Shown: in pieces, positions 51,125-60,195 of the stretch
Layout: every line of letters starts with the position of its first letter
Numbering within the stretch: position 1 is the stretch's first letter
Assembly (NCBI RefSeq): GCF_900104145.1
Contig: NZ_FNLB01000008.1
Location: 434,001-498,000 of the forward strand
DNA from: Pseudovibrio sp. Tun.PSC04-5.I4
Lineage (GTDB): Bacteria; Pseudomonadota; Alphaproteobacteria; Rhizobiales; Stappiaceae
Length of the DNA stretch: 64,000 nucleotides
Reading direction: 5' to 3'
Made by a program: the position numbers and the translations under genes
Notes under the pieces: generated by a model
Seen by the model: the letters and a program-made list of their open reading frames with translations, nothing else
What the model was told of the DNA's origin: nothing
Database searches by the model: none

Positions 51125-52774
51125 ATGGCTGCTAAAGAAGTCAAATTCGGCTCTGATGCCCGCGACAAAATGATCCGTGGTGTAGACATCCTTGCAAACG
51201 CTGTAAAAGTAACACTCGGTCCTAAAGGCCGTAACGTTATTTTAGACAAATCTTTCGGCGCACCACGCATCACCAAAGATGGTGTGGCTGTTGCGAAGGA
51301 AATCGAACTTGAAGACAAGTTCGAAAACATGGGCGCACAAATGGTGCGTGAAGTTGCTTCCAAAACCAACGACATCGCTGGTGACGGTACAACAACTGCG
51401 ACTGTTCTGGCGCAGGCTATCGTTAAAGAAGGTGCAAAGTTCGTTGCTGCTGGCATGAACCCAATGGACCTGAAGCGCGGCGTAGACATGGCAACTGCAG
51501 CTGCTGTTGCAGATCTGACTGCACGTTCTAAGTCAATCTCCTCTACCGACGAAGTTGCACAGGTTGGCACAATCTCTGCTAACGGCGACGCTCAGATCGG
51601 CCAGGATATTGCTGAAGCAATGCAGCGTGTTGGCAACGAAGGCGTTATCACCGTTGAAGAAGCTAAGTCTCTTGAGACTGAGCTTGAAGTTGTTGAAGGC
51701 ATGCAGTTCGATCGCGGCTACCTGTCACCTTACTTCGTGACCAACGCTGAAAAGATGATTGCTGACCTGGAAAAGCCGCTTATTCTCCTGCACGAGAAAA
51801 AGCTGACCAACCTACAGCCACTTCTGCCTATCCTTGAAAGCGCTGTTCAGTCTTCCCGCCCGCTGCTCATCATTGCAGAAGACGTTGAAGGTGAAGCACT
51901 GGCAACTCTGGTTGTTAACAAACTGCGCGGCGGCCTGAAAATTGCTGCTGTTAAGGCTCCAGGTTTCGGTGACCGTCGTAAAGCAATGCTTGAAGACATC
52001 GCTATCCTGACTGGTGGTACTGTGGTTTCTGAAGACCTCGGCATCAAGCTGGAAAACGTTACTATCGAAATGCTCGGCACTGCTGACAAGGTGAACATCT
52101 CTAAAGAGAACACCACTATTGTTGACGGTTCTGGCGTTAAAGCTGACATCGAAGCACGCGTTGCTCAGATCAAAGCTCAGATCGAAGAAACTACTTCTGA
52201 CTACGACCGTGAAAAGCTGCAGGAACGTCTTGCTAAGCTTGCCGGTGGTGTTGCAGTTATCCGCGTTGGTGGTGCAACTGAAGTTGAAGTTAAAGAGAAA
52301 AAAGACCGCATCGACGATGCCCTGAACGCAACACGTGCTGCTGTTGAAGAAGGTATCGTACCAGGTGGTGGTTGTGCTCTGCTTCGTGCAAAAGCTGCTG
52401 TTGCGAAGATTTCTTCTGACAACGTTGATATTGAAGCTGGTATCAAGATCGTTCTTCGCGCTCTTGAAACCCCACTTCGCCAGATCGCTGAAAACTCCGG
52501 CGTTGAAGGTTCTATCGTTGTTGGCAAGATCCAGGACAACATTGCTGACGAAACTTTCGGCTTCAACGCGCAGACCGAAGAATACGTCAACATGATTGAA
52601 GCTGGCATCATCGATCCAACTAAGGTTGTTCGTACTGCCCTTCAGGACGCTGCATCTGTAGCTGGCCTGCTGATCACAACCGAAGCAATGGTTGCTGAAA
52701 TGCCAAAATCTGACGGCCCTGCAATGCCTCCTATGGACGGCGGAATGGGCGGTATGGGCGGCATGGGCTTCTAA
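51125..52774 (+). CDS. groEL: Chaperonin GroEL
   Basis: A 549-residue Cpn60. ATP-binding GDGTTTATVLA near 87-97, the apical domain with EGMQFDRGYLSPYF, and the C-terminal GGMGGMGGMGF tail are all present. It folds proteins with GroES. Alphaproteobacteria often have several groEL copies; this one sits on an apparently accessory replicon next to mobile elements, so it is probably an extra, stress-regulated or specialised copy. Confidence 0.98.
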   Translation: MAAKEVKFGSDARDKMIRGVDILANAVKVTLGPKGRNVILDKSFGAPRITKDGVAVAKEIELEDKFENMGAQMVREVASKTNDIAGDGTTTATVLAQAIVKEGAKFVAAGMNPMDLKRGVDMATAAAVADLTARSKSISSTDEVAQVGTISANGDAQIGQDIAEAMQRVGNEGVITVEEAKSLETELEVVEGMQFDRGYLSPYFVTNAEKMIADLEKPLILLHEKKLTNLQPLLPILESAVQSSRPLLIIAEDVEGEALATLVVNKLRGGLKIAAVKAPGFGDRRKAMLEDIAILTGGTVVSEDLGIKLENVTIEMLGTADKVNISKENTTIVDGSGVKADIEARVAQIKAQIEETTSDYDREKLQERLAKLAGGVAVIRVGGATEVEVKEKKDRIDDALNATRAAVEEGIVPGGGCALLRAKAAVAKISSDNVDIEAGIKIVLRALETPLRQIAENSGVEGSIVVGKIQDNIADETFGFNAQTEEYVNMIEAGIIDPTKVVRTALQDAASVAGLLITTEAMVAEMPKSDGPAMPPMDGGMGGMGGMGF

Positions 52775-52803
52775 GCCAAGCTTTCCAACGCTTAAACAGA
52801 TCA

Positions 52804-52830
52804 GGGCGCCCTTTGAGGCGCCCTTTTTTG
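52804..52830 (+). terminator. Rho-independent terminator of groESL
   Basis: GGGCGCC and GGCGCCC form a 7-base stem with loop CTTTGA, followed by six T. It lies 29 bases after groEL. Confidence 0.9.
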
Positions 52831-53061
52831 GAGAGTAGACGCCATCGCGGGGTTTGTTCGCTGACTAGGGAGAGTACAACAAAGCGTGGGGCAATTAGGC
52901 TGCCATTTTTGCTTCCCCGTCTGGCTTCATGCTGGGATACCATTGCAGGAACTTTGTGCGCAGTGTGCCATCCAGCGTGCGTGTCCGGGTTTGCAGCATG
53001 AGATGAGCATGCGGAAAACAAGCAGTTCCACAACGTTTCGATATCAAGAAAAGTTCGACAA

Positions 53062-53274
53062 TCAACAGCTGCCCCACATTTTTTGGTGCTCTCGAACCCA
53101 GCGGTAGATCGTAGTGTGATCGACATCCACACCGCGCTCTTCAAGCATTTCTTCCAAATCACGATAGCTAATCCCGTTGCGACAATACCACTGAACAGCC
53201 CACAGGATGACTTCACTACGATAATGCCGCCATTTGAAATCACCGCTCACTGGAATACCTCTCGCTTTACCCAA
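53062..53274 (-). pseudogene. IS6-family transposase N-terminal fragment
   Basis: 70 codons read MGKARGIPVSGDFKWRHYRS, then VQWYCRNGISYRDLEEMLEERGVDVDHTTIYRWV, the HTH start of IS6 transposases. The frame then leaves the family and stops. Downstream on this strand, 52884-53085 is bounded by inverted GTGGGGCA motifs, which suggests a small insertion cut the gene. Confidence 0.75.
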
Positions 53275-53295
53275 ATAGCAGGCATCCGAATATTA

Positions 53296-53367
53296 TTTGC
53301 AAGAGGGCCTGAACAACCGGGCAGAAGCCTTTCATCGCCATAGGCCCAGTCGGAAGGTTTCGGTGTT
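53296..53367 (+). pseudogene. IS6-family transposase C-terminal fragment
   Basis: The plus strand reads EGLNNRAEAFHRHRPSRKVS, matching the NNRAENSHRPTRRRE block before the end of IS6-type transposases. It is cut by the left end of the IS3-family element at 53368. Confidence 0.5.
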
Positions 53368-53391
53368 TGTCAAACAAGTTGTCCGCCAATT

Positions 53392-54453
53392 TCATGCAGC
53401 GTCTCTGATTTCGGTGCCGCTGATTTCGCGTTCCGGGTTTAGCCAGACGGGTCCTTCAGGTAGCCAGTTGCGTGTTTTTCCTGACCAGCGTTCTGGCTTT
53501 TGCGCACGTGCATTTGCATAAATCCTGGCACGGTTATCGAGCGTTGCTCGGTCCTGCCCTGCATGGCGCGCGTCTGGCGTAACGAAGCGGATCGCGCTGT
53601 GCAAGTGCTCGCTGTTATACCAGATGACGAAGGATTTTACCCACGCCTGCGCATCGGCCTTTGTGGCAAATCCCCTGGAGGGCCAGTCAGGGCGGTATTT
53701 GCAGGTTCGGAATAACGCTTCTGAAAAGGGATTGTCGTTGCTGACACGTGGTCGGCTGTAGGACGCTGTAATGCCCAGCCTTTCCATCGTTGTTTTCATG
53801 GTAGCCCCCTTCATTGGGCTGCCGTTATCTGCGTGGAGGACCAGAGGTTTCAGAACACAGCCCTGGGCCAGCACCGCCTTTTCGATGAGCTCAGCAGCTC
53901 GTTCTGCGCTCTCTCGCTCATGCACTTCCCAGCCGACGATTTTCCGGCTGAAAATGTCCACGATCAGGTAAAGGTAGAAGAACATGCCCGCAATCGGTCC
54001 GGGCATCCAGGTTATGTCCCATGTCCACACCTGGCAGGGCCCTCTGGCCTGATAACTGGTGGGTGGTTTGCGCCGTACAGGAGGCTTGGCACGGCCACGG
54101 TGATGCTGCTGACCATCTGTGCGCAGGATGCGGTAAAAGCTGGATTCAGACGCCAGATATCGGCCTTGATCGGCCAGTTTTGGTACAATCTGGCTGGGTG
54201 GCAAGCTGGCGAATTCCTCTGAATTACAGACCTCCAGCACTGCGGCACGCTCATACTCGCTGAGCTTATTAGCTGGCTCCAGGCGCGGCACAATAGGCCG
54301 CTGATCGGGCTGAATTTGGCCGTCTTTCGTCCATCTCCTGAATGTCCGCTCACTGATCTCCAGCTCTGCGCAGGCCATGAGGCGTCGTGCGCCAGCGGTG
54401 ACAGCCTCGTTGATCAGAGCGACTGCGGTTGTGCGATCTGGGGTGCTGATCAT
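53392..54453 (-). CDS. IS3-family transposase OrfB (integrase core)
   Basis: 353 residues with an N-terminal HTH and an rve core: VWTWDITWMPG (first Asp), LVLHADNGSPMKG (second Asp) and NDNPFSEALFRTCKYRP (Glu). Intact. Its ATG overlaps the OrfA stop (ATGA). Confidence 0.93.
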   Translation of the reverse strand: MISTPDRTTAVALINEAVTAGARRLMACAELEISERTFRRWTKDGQIQPDQRPIVPRLEPANKLSEYERAAVLEVCNSEEFASLPPSQIVPKLADQGRYLASESSFYRILRTDGQQHHRGRAKPPVRRKPPTSYQARGPCQVWTWDITWMPGPIAGMFFYLYLIVDIFSRKIVGWEVHERESAERAAELIEKAVLAQGCVLKPLVLHADNGSPMKGATMKTTMERLGITASYSRPRVSNDNPFSEALFRTCKYRPDWPSRGFATKADAQAWVKSFVIWYNSEHLHSAIRFVTPDARHAGQDRATLDNRARIYANARAQKPERWSGKTRNWLPEGPVWLNPEREISGTEIRDAA

Positions 54454-54944
54454 GCGTCCTCTGCGCCCCCCCAGATCGCTGAGACCTTTTTTCTGAGAAT
54501 AAGCAACGCAGCAGCCTCAGCCAGAGCTTTCTCCTTTCGGGCCAGTTCCCGTTCCAGATCCTTAACCTTCTTTTTCTCTTCTTTCGTCGCTTGACCAAGA
54601 CGCGCAGTGCTGGCGCGGTCCCAGTCATTTGCCTGCTCACAAGCGACCCGCCATGCAGCGATCTGCGCCGGATAGAGCCCGCGCTTGCGGCAGTATTCGC
54701 CCAAATCAGCCTCATTCAACGCCGCCGTTTCCAACACAGCGGCAAACTTATCACGCGAGGACCATCCCTCAGGGCTCGTGTCAGCGCAGGGCAAAAGCTG
54801 GCCTTTGCCGCGCGCCTCAGCCCGCCATTTATGGAGCGTCGCCTCGCAAATCCCTTCCTCGCGCGACAACTGCCGAATGGCTATGTTGCCCGGTGGCAGC
54901 ATCCGCTTAAGCACTGCCGCTTTTCGTTCCGGTGAATATCCCAC
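54450..54944 (-). CDS. IS3-family OrfA
   Basis: 164 residues starting MGYSPERKAAVLKRMLPPGN, with an HTH (IRQLSREEGICEATLHKWR) and a C-terminal coiled coil (EEKKKVKDLERELARKEKALAEAAALL). It binds the IS ends and works with OrfB. It ends IWGGAEDA and overlaps OrfB by 4 bases. Confidence 0.9.
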   Translation of the reverse strand: MGYSPERKAAVLKRMLPPGNIAIRQLSREEGICEATLHKWRAEARGKGQLLPCADTSPEGWSSRDKFAAVLETAALNEADLGEYCRKRGLYPAQIAAWRVACEQANDWDRASTARLGQATKEEKKKVKDLERELARKEKALAEAAALLILRKKVSAIWGGAEDA

Positions 54945-55009
54945 GTCATCTTCCTATCCCGCCCACCTTAAAATAGAGAAAAATAGAACAGCGGACAACA
55001 TCCCTGACA

Positions 55010-55476
55010 CAGGGGGGTTTGTGCGTACGATCCCGCTAAGGGAGAACAAATGAGAAACCTTGCTGCTGGTCTAAATTCTCTTAAAGGTCTAACGTCAGTT
55101 TTAGGACGGAGAACGTAAAAAGACAGGTTTAGAGACACAATAACGGGTCATTTTGACACTTGGCAAGGCTCGGCGGCTTATGCCTCTATAACGGTCGATT
55201 TTGAGACAGGTAGAGTTGCCTGCCCAAGATCATAAATTGGCTTAAAATGCCTCGTCTTTGCAACCTGTTGTTCGGCAACAGTTTTATTGCGTGGTCCTAT
55301 ATCATTGTTCGCTATACGTACGTTCCTCCTTAACTGGATTCTACGCACAAACCTTCCGATGGGGCCTACAGCGAAAAGCATGGTCTGACGCCGTGGCATG
55401 TCACGTAATGCGATTATTTCTTATTGGTGCTCTAGAGGGGTCGAAAGCGAGTAATGGGAACCTCTAGCTCGTAGCT
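55010..55476. other. Non-coding stretch beside the IS3-family element
   Basis: About 470 bases. Only short frames without ribosome binding sites, such as a 22-codon ATG frame at about 55050. Nothing supported. Confidence 0.35.
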
Positions 55477-56130
55477 TCACTTGATAAGCTCAATTCGCTG
55501 GGTAGGATAAACAGCATTAAAACGGCAGTGGTCGTTGCACCAGTCATGGGCGGCAGGAGAAAGCCAGAGAATAATATTCTGTATGTTGCTGTGATGCTTT
55601 CTCAAGTTCCAAGCGATTATAGGTTCGTGGTGAGCAATGCGATTGCGTAGTACCCGGATCGGAGTAAGGGGAGAAGACAAATCCTTACGACGAAGACCTT
55701 TGCCATCAGCTTTTTTTGCAATTTTATGAAGCCCTTGATTCCAGAGGGCGTCATGACTTGGACCTAACATGGCGGTCCAAAAACTGAAAGTAAGCTCAGC
55801 TACAACTCTGTCAGGAGTTTCCTCTTTTTTGCTCTCTTTTATATCCTCTCGAGCACTAGCTATTTGTTCTTGATGGCGAGCATTCAAAATCAATCTTTCA
55901 TCAAAGATCCATCTATTATTATATAAGTCTGTCATTACTGTATGAATACGATTACGTAACGACACTTCCAACATCTGCAGAGATGGATAAAAAGCTTCCG
56001 AGATCCGAGTATTAAGAGAATACAACAAGATTGCCTTCTCTCTATCACCACCTGCCCACTCTAGGTAACGACCGAACCTCTCCAGTGACAAAGCAGTCTC
56101 AAACCCTTGATATTGCAGCACTTCACACAT
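55477..56130 (-). CDS. Abi-family (HEPN) abortive-infection-like protein
   Basis: 217 residues. Helical start ERFGRYLEWAGGDREKAILLYSLNTRISEAFYPSLQMLEVSLRNRI and, near the end, LRNRIAHHEPII with R162-N163 and H167, the R-x4-H motif of HEPN ribonucleases. This is the layout of Abi_2/AbiD-F-type proteins, which stop phage growth or act as toxins through RNA cleavage. No partner is encoded next to it. It probably provides defence on the replicon. Confidence 0.78.
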   Translation of the reverse strand: MCEVLQYQGFETALSLERFGRYLEWAGGDREKAILLYSLNTRISEAFYPSLQMLEVSLRNRIHTVMTDLYNNRWIFDERLILNARHQEQIASAREDIKESKKEETPDRVVAELTFSFWTAMLGPSHDALWNQGLHKIAKKADGKGLRRKDLSSPLTPIRVLRNRIAHHEPIIAWNLRKHHSNIQNIILWLSPAAHDWCNDHCRFNAVYPTQRIELIK

Positions 56131-56221
56131 TGCCTTGATTATTTTCCCTACCTAGCGTATATAAGTGTTGTACACCCCGGTACCGTCTCTGCTTATGCAC
56201 GCGGCCGGGGTAAATTATTTT

Positions 56222-56716
56222 TCAACTACTTTTGCGCTTACCTTTTGGCGTTTCAAGTTCTTCCTTCTTAGCCTTTCTCTCGTCTCTTTCTTTTGTGAAC
56301 TCTGGCTCGAAGCTCTTCACCTTTTCGACTAGCCCATCGAGATGATAGATATTGCTACCCCAATCACCTGCCGCTGTTTTTTGTTGCTCGCGCCTAATCA
56401 ATCCAGCAACTTCCAAAGCCCTAATATTGTTTTGAATTGTCTTTGGTGTAACGCCAATTCTGTCAGCAAGCTCTTTTTTTCGCGGAAATGGCTTGCGTCG
56501 CGGATCATGCCAATAGTTCAACAGCTGAAGAATTATGTTCATCTGGGTAGGGTTCAGCCCCAAACGCTGTTGGCACCTAATAAGGATTGAGGGTACGCCC
56601 GCATATCCATGGGAACACACATCCTTCCCCCAGATCCTCTCTGTGGATGATTGCTTTTTACTCTTCGTACCTGCAGTTCCAGTAAAAGGAATTACTTCCT
56701 TGTTTGCTTGTGTCAT
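56222..56716 (-). CDS. HTH protein, possible plasmid replication or control protein
   Basis: 164 residues. A winged HTH is clear: LNPTQMNIILQLLNYWHDPRRKPFPRKKELADRIGVTPKTIQNNIRALEVAGLIRRE. The C-terminus is a charged Lys/Glu helix. Such HTH_36-type domains occur in plasmid Rep and accessory regulators. Iteron-like repeats lie 110-150 bases upstream (56825-56865). No catalytic domain is visible; calling it Rep is inference. Confidence 0.65.
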   Translation of the reverse strand: MTQANKEVIPFTGTAGTKSKKQSSTERIWGKDVCSHGYAGVPSILIRCQQRLGLNPTQMNIILQLLNYWHDPRRKPFPRKKELADRIGVTPKTIQNNIRALEVAGLIRREQQKTAAGDWGSNIYHLDGLVEKVKSFEPEFTKERDERKAKKEELETPKGKRKSS

Positions 56717-57198
56717 TGCAACCTCGCTTTCAACTTAACAGTAGATGGATCACGAGGTTCAAACAAGTTCGCTAGGGCGTCATGGTGGGGCAACATTTTT
56801 CCCTACCTGTATATTCGTTCATTCCGCTACTTAGAAGATACGGTACTTCGATATACGTTACTTAGATGGTCATTCATCACCCCTAGCTCAGGAAAACTAT
56901 TTCCCTACTCCTGGGTAACCAATTTTCCCCGCCTTCACGTGAAAAAAGAAGTCAGTCAGCTTCTTAAACCACAGTCTACATGGGGTCTGTTGAGGATACG
57001 TGTAAAATATACTCACATGACCGTATCCTATTGACCTACCGACATTAATTCGAGTGGGGTTAACATCCTCATTCAGCTATGTGCCCATAGGGCCTAGGGT
57101 GGGTTTTGTGGCTTACAAAATCGGTTTGAAGTTCACCCTCAAGTTGTGCCCCACAAGCAGATCAAAACTTTCCGCACGATTTTCTTTCGATTTCGTCA
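56717..57198. other. Intergenic region with repeats upstream of the HTH gene
   Basis: About 480 bases. Besides the iteron-like triplet at 56825, it has the TTTTCCCTACCT word near 56805, also seen near 56147 downstream of the HTH gene, and an 8-base inverted repeat AGGATACG/CGTATCCT (56993-57029). No gene is supported. Confidence 0.45.
56825..56865. repeat. Three iteron-like direct repeats
   Basis: CGCTACTTAG (56825), CGGTACTTCG (56841) and CGTTACTTAG (56856) recur every 15-16 bases. Direct repeats at this spacing upstream of a DNA-binding protein gene are typical of iterons or multi-site operators. Confidence 0.5.
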
Positions 57199-57627
57199 TT
57201 ATCGAGCAGCCTTATTGAGCAAGCCCTGCAATCGCTGGCCATCTGCTGACGATACCACGGAAAAATCATACTGCTTCGCGGTTCCCGGATTCATGAGTAT
57301 TCCAGTCCAACCTATGACCTCAACTCCGTCTTTTGTCTTCGCGAACTCCACTTTCAGCTTATGATGGGGAAGCCCGGTTGAGCGATCCGCATAGTATCTC
57401 TGCCCCTCGGTTTTTGGATCCATCACCTTGGTCGCAATCACCTTTTTGCTGGACTGAGTTTTAATCTCATACCCCTGCTCACGGAACTCCTTGGCAAGAT
57501 AAGCTGAGACTTGCTGGGCACTTTTTTGACTGGTTGCCCTTGGTGGGTTTTCATCGGTGACAGGGGCTGTGGTTTGGCAGGCCACAAGCAGCATTGAGGC
57601 TGCGATAAGAGAGACGTATTTCTTCAT
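57199..57627 (-). CDS. Small lipoprotein of unknown function
   Basis: 142 residues with a lipoprotein signal MKKYVSLIAASMLLVAC (lipobox LVAC, C17) and a soluble domain. No family recognised. It lies 4 bases behind the next upstream gene (57632) on the same strand, so the two are probably co-transcribed. It is likely anchored to the outer membrane and may belong to a conjugation or maintenance region. Confidence 0.7.
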   Translation of the reverse strand: MKKYVSLIAASMLLVACQTTAPVTDENPPRATSQKSAQQVSAYLAKEFREQGYEIKTQSSKKVIATKVMDPKTEGQRYYADRSTGLPHHKLKVEFAKTKDGVEVIGWTGILMNPGTAKQYDFSVVSSADGQRLQGLLNKAAR

Positions 57628-57631
57628 TGGT

Positions 57632-58117
57632 TCAATCCTTTGCCTTATGCGGGAAGCACTTTTTGCGATGACGTTTTATTGCTGGATTGGTCAGGAACAT
57701 ATCGACTAATTGGATCATCTCAACGGTATCTTCCCTGGGCGTGGAAGGGTAATTCGCGTAACAGGCCAGTACCATTGCCTCGCAACCTTCCGCCGTGATC
57801 GCGGCCCCTAGCGATTGGGCTCTGCTTTCGATCCTGTTTCGATGCCCAAGCATCGCATTTGCCGGAAATAAGAGCTTTCCGTCCTGTGCCATAGCTCTTG
57901 TGAATTCCTGTGCTAATTGCCGAACTCTGTCATCACCAAGTATGTGTTGAGTGGCACCAGTCATTGCTTTTTCTCCTTCTCGTCTCATTCTGTTGTATCC
58001 TTTCTGTGTGAACTCAGGACTAGGATTTTCAGCGTAAACTTCACGCAAAAAGGTAATAAATTCAGTAGTTTGATGAACTTTAACGCCTTTGTCCATAACA
58101 GCGACCAGCGGCAACAC
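57632..58117 (-). CDS. Unrecognised cytoplasmic protein downstream of repC
   Basis: 161 residues, helical and charged, without membrane segments; it ends IKRHRKKCFPHKAKD. The start is GTG 58117 or ATG 58096. It follows the repC fragment by 18 bases and precedes the lipoprotein gene, so it belonged to the repC transcription unit. No family recognised. Confidence 0.55.
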   Translation of the reverse strand: MLPLVAVMDKGVKVHQTTEFITFLREVYAENPSPEFTQKGYNRMRREGEKAMTGATQHILGDDRVRQLAQEFTRAMAQDGKLLFPANAMLGHRNRIESRAQSLGAAITAEGCEAMVLACYANYPSTPREDTVEMIQLVDMFLTNPAIKRHRKKCFPHKAKD

Positions 58118-58135
58118 AGCCGATTTCTGACAGGG

Positions 58136-58604
58136 TTATTCATCAAGGTTTCCCTTGCTGAGCAGTCCAAAAACAGATTTGTGAAGATGGAGATCCCCGG
58201 CCTCGGCCTTGGCTAAACAGCCCCGTAAAAAACCACCATATGAGTTGATCGTTGTCTTCGGATCGGTGCTTCTGCGCTCGGCAATCACGACAATTGTTGC
58301 GGCCGCACTTGCTCCCAGTTTGCTATAGGCTTCCTGCCATGCAGGGGCGGAGATCCCCAGATAACCAGCTGCCAGCTGTGCCGCTTCAACAACAGCAGCC
58401 CAGTCAGATCCACCCGGTTTTGAGGCATTGCGGATCATGTCGCGCAGCATGAGGCTGGCACAGGCCAGAACTTGCTTGAGCGTGATGTGCTCGATGCCGG
58501 AGCTGCAATAATTTGCGTGTGCTGAAGGCGGCAAAGGGGAGGGAAGGGGAAGCAACTTGGGTCTTCCCTCAAGCTCCTTCAGGTGTTGACCTGCCCCTCC
58601 GTGC
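58136..58604 (-). pseudogene. repC: repC, 3' part (cut by an IS3-family element)
   Basis: About 155 codons. EHITLKQVLACASLMLRDMI, WAAVVEAAQLAAGYLGISAPAWQEAY and the end YGGFLRGCLAKAEAGDLHLHKSVFGL match the C-terminal RepC domain of alphaproteobacterial plasmids. It is separated from the N-terminal part by the element at 58605-60195 and lacks its own start. At the junction the two halves are one base out of register, so another lesion or an imprecise junction exists. Confidence 0.85.
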
Positions 58605-58666
58605 CAATAAGTGTGAGACATTCCACTGGCCAAAGTTTACACTTGATGGCGTAGGAGAACGAACCC

Positions 58667-59149
58667 ATGGTTATGCCTTCACAGACACCGCTTTCACCCG
58701 ATACTGGACCTGATGATATTGTGCCCCCGCCACCGCCAACCCGCATGGTGACAGCGCCAGTGCAGCCTACAGCCGAGTTGACCGCTATCCCTAAGCGGAG
58801 AAGTTTCACAGCCAAATACAAACTGCGCATTCTGGACGAGACGGACCAAGCAGCAGACACAGGTGGTGTTACAGCCATTCTACGGCGCGAAGGGCTTTAT
58901 TCTTCTGCGCTAACGGATTGGCGTCGGGCGCGCGCTGCAGGCTCATTGGGATCATTGCAGCCGCGTCAACGTGGCCCACAAAAAGCACCCGCCAACCCAT
59001 TACAGGCCGAACTGTCCAAGGCTAACCGTGAAGTTTCAGCACTACGGCGGCGTCTGGACCAGGCGGAAGCCATCCTTGCAATCCAAAAAAAAGTGGCGAC
59101 ATTGTTGGACGAGATGGAGCAGACGCCAGAGCGCAGCGGCAAGTCATGA
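58667..59149 (+). CDS. IS3-family OrfA
   Basis: 160 residues. A Pro-rich start is followed by RRSFTAKYKLRILDETDQAAD (HTH start), LRREGLYSSALTDWRRARAAG and a coiled coil ANREVSALRRRLDQAEAILAIQKKVATLL. Its TGA overlaps the OrfB start. Confidence 0.88.
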   Translation: MVMPSQTPLSPDTGPDDIVPPPPPTRMVTAPVQPTAELTAIPKRRSFTAKYKLRILDETDQAADTGGVTAILRREGLYSSALTDWRRARAAGSLGSLQPRQRGPQKAPANPLQAELSKANREVSALRRRLDQAEAILAIQKKVATLLDEMEQTPERSGKS

Positions 59150-60159
59150 TGGCCGTCGCGATTGCTCTGCCCTCAGGCAGCGGCCTGACCTCAGCCGTTT
59201 GCTCCGCGCTCTCTTTGTCGCGGGCAAGCGTTTTTCGCCATCGCGCTACATTGGCTGCTCCGCCACGCGCGGTAAAGCCACGTCCCCCCTCAGCGCGTGC
59301 CTTGCCGGAAAATGAACGGGCTCGGGTACTGGACCATCTGTGTGGGCCCAGGTTTACCGACCAGACCCCCACCGAGGTATTCGCCACTTTGCTGGATGAA
59401 GGCACCTACCTCTGTTCGATCCGCACGATGTATCGGATACTGGCCGCTCAGGGCGAAGTCATTGAGCGTCGCCGTCAGCGCACGCACCCTGTCTATCAAA
59501 AGCCGGAACTTCTAGCCGAAGCTCCCAATCAGGTCTGGTCTTGGGATATTACCAAGCTGATGGGCCCGGTGAAATGGTCTTACTTCTATCTCTATGTCAT
59601 CTTGGACATCTTCAGCCGCCGTGTTGTTGGCTGGCGCATTGAGCAGGCCGAAAGCGCCAGCCAGTTCAAGGAACTGTTCATGGATGCGATGGGAAAGCAT
59701 GCTGTTCCACGCGATCAGTTGACATTGCATGCCGATCGTGGCGGGCCAATGAAGGCAAAGACAACGGCTCTGATGCTGGTGGATCTTGGTGTGCTCAAAT
59801 CCCACAGCCGACCCCATACCTCAAACGACAACCCGTTCTCAGAGGCCCACTTCAAGACGCTGAAATATCAGCCCGAATTCCCCAGGAAGTTTGAAACCAT
59901 CGAGCAAGCTCGCGACTTTTGCCGCAGATTCTTTGCATGGTACAACGAACAACACCATCATGCAGGCATCGGACTCATGACCCCTGATCAGGTCCACTTT
60001 GGACAGGCCGAGGCTGTCTATGCCGCACGCCAAGCAACTCTCGAGGCTGCGTTCATCAGTACACCCGAGCGCTTCGTACTAAAACCGCCAAAACCACCTC
60101 AAATCCCGACGGCCGTCTGGATCAATCCACCAAAGCCAGAGAAAGAAAATCAAGCTTAA
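59146..60159 (+). CDS. IS3-family transposase OrfB
   Basis: 337 residues with the rve core: VWSWDITKLMGPVKW (first Asp), LTLHADRGGPMKAK (second Asp) and NDNPFSEAHFKTLKYQPEFP (Glu). Complete frame, 4-base overlap with OrfA. Distinct from the OrfB at 53392 but of the same group. Confidence 0.93.
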   Translation: MMAVAIALPSGSGLTSAVCSALSLSRASVFRHRATLAAPPRAVKPRPPSARALPENERARVLDHLCGPRFTDQTPTEVFATLLDEGTYLCSIRTMYRILAAQGEVIERRRQRTHPVYQKPELLAEAPNQVWSWDITKLMGPVKWSYFYLYVILDIFSRRVVGWRIEQAESASQFKELFMDAMGKHAVPRDQLTLHADRGGPMKAKTTALMLVDLGVLKSHSRPHTSNDNPFSEAHFKTLKYQPEFPRKFETIEQARDFCRRFFAWYNEQHHHAGIGLMTPDQVHFGQAEAVYAARQATLEAAFISTPERFVLKPPKPPQIPTAVWINPPKPEKENQA

Positions 60160-60195
60160 AGTCCAAATGCCACTGTCTCAAAGTCGTTGACACGT

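Larger units (their letters stand above)
53368..55009 (-). mobile_element. IS3-family insertion sequence
   Basis: About 1.64 kb. Both ends share TGTCA-N5-GTTGTCCGC in inverted orientation (left end at 53368, right end at 55009). It encodes overlapping OrfA and OrfB on the minus strand. No flanking duplication was found. Confidence 0.85.
58605..60195 (+). mobile_element. IS3-family element inserted in repC
   Basis: About 1.59 kb flanked by the 7-base direct repeat TCCGTGC (58598-58604 and 60196-60202), best read as a target duplication. The terminal repeats are weak (a shared TGAGACA near each end). It carries OrfA and OrfB on the plus strand, opposite to repC. Confidence 0.8.
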
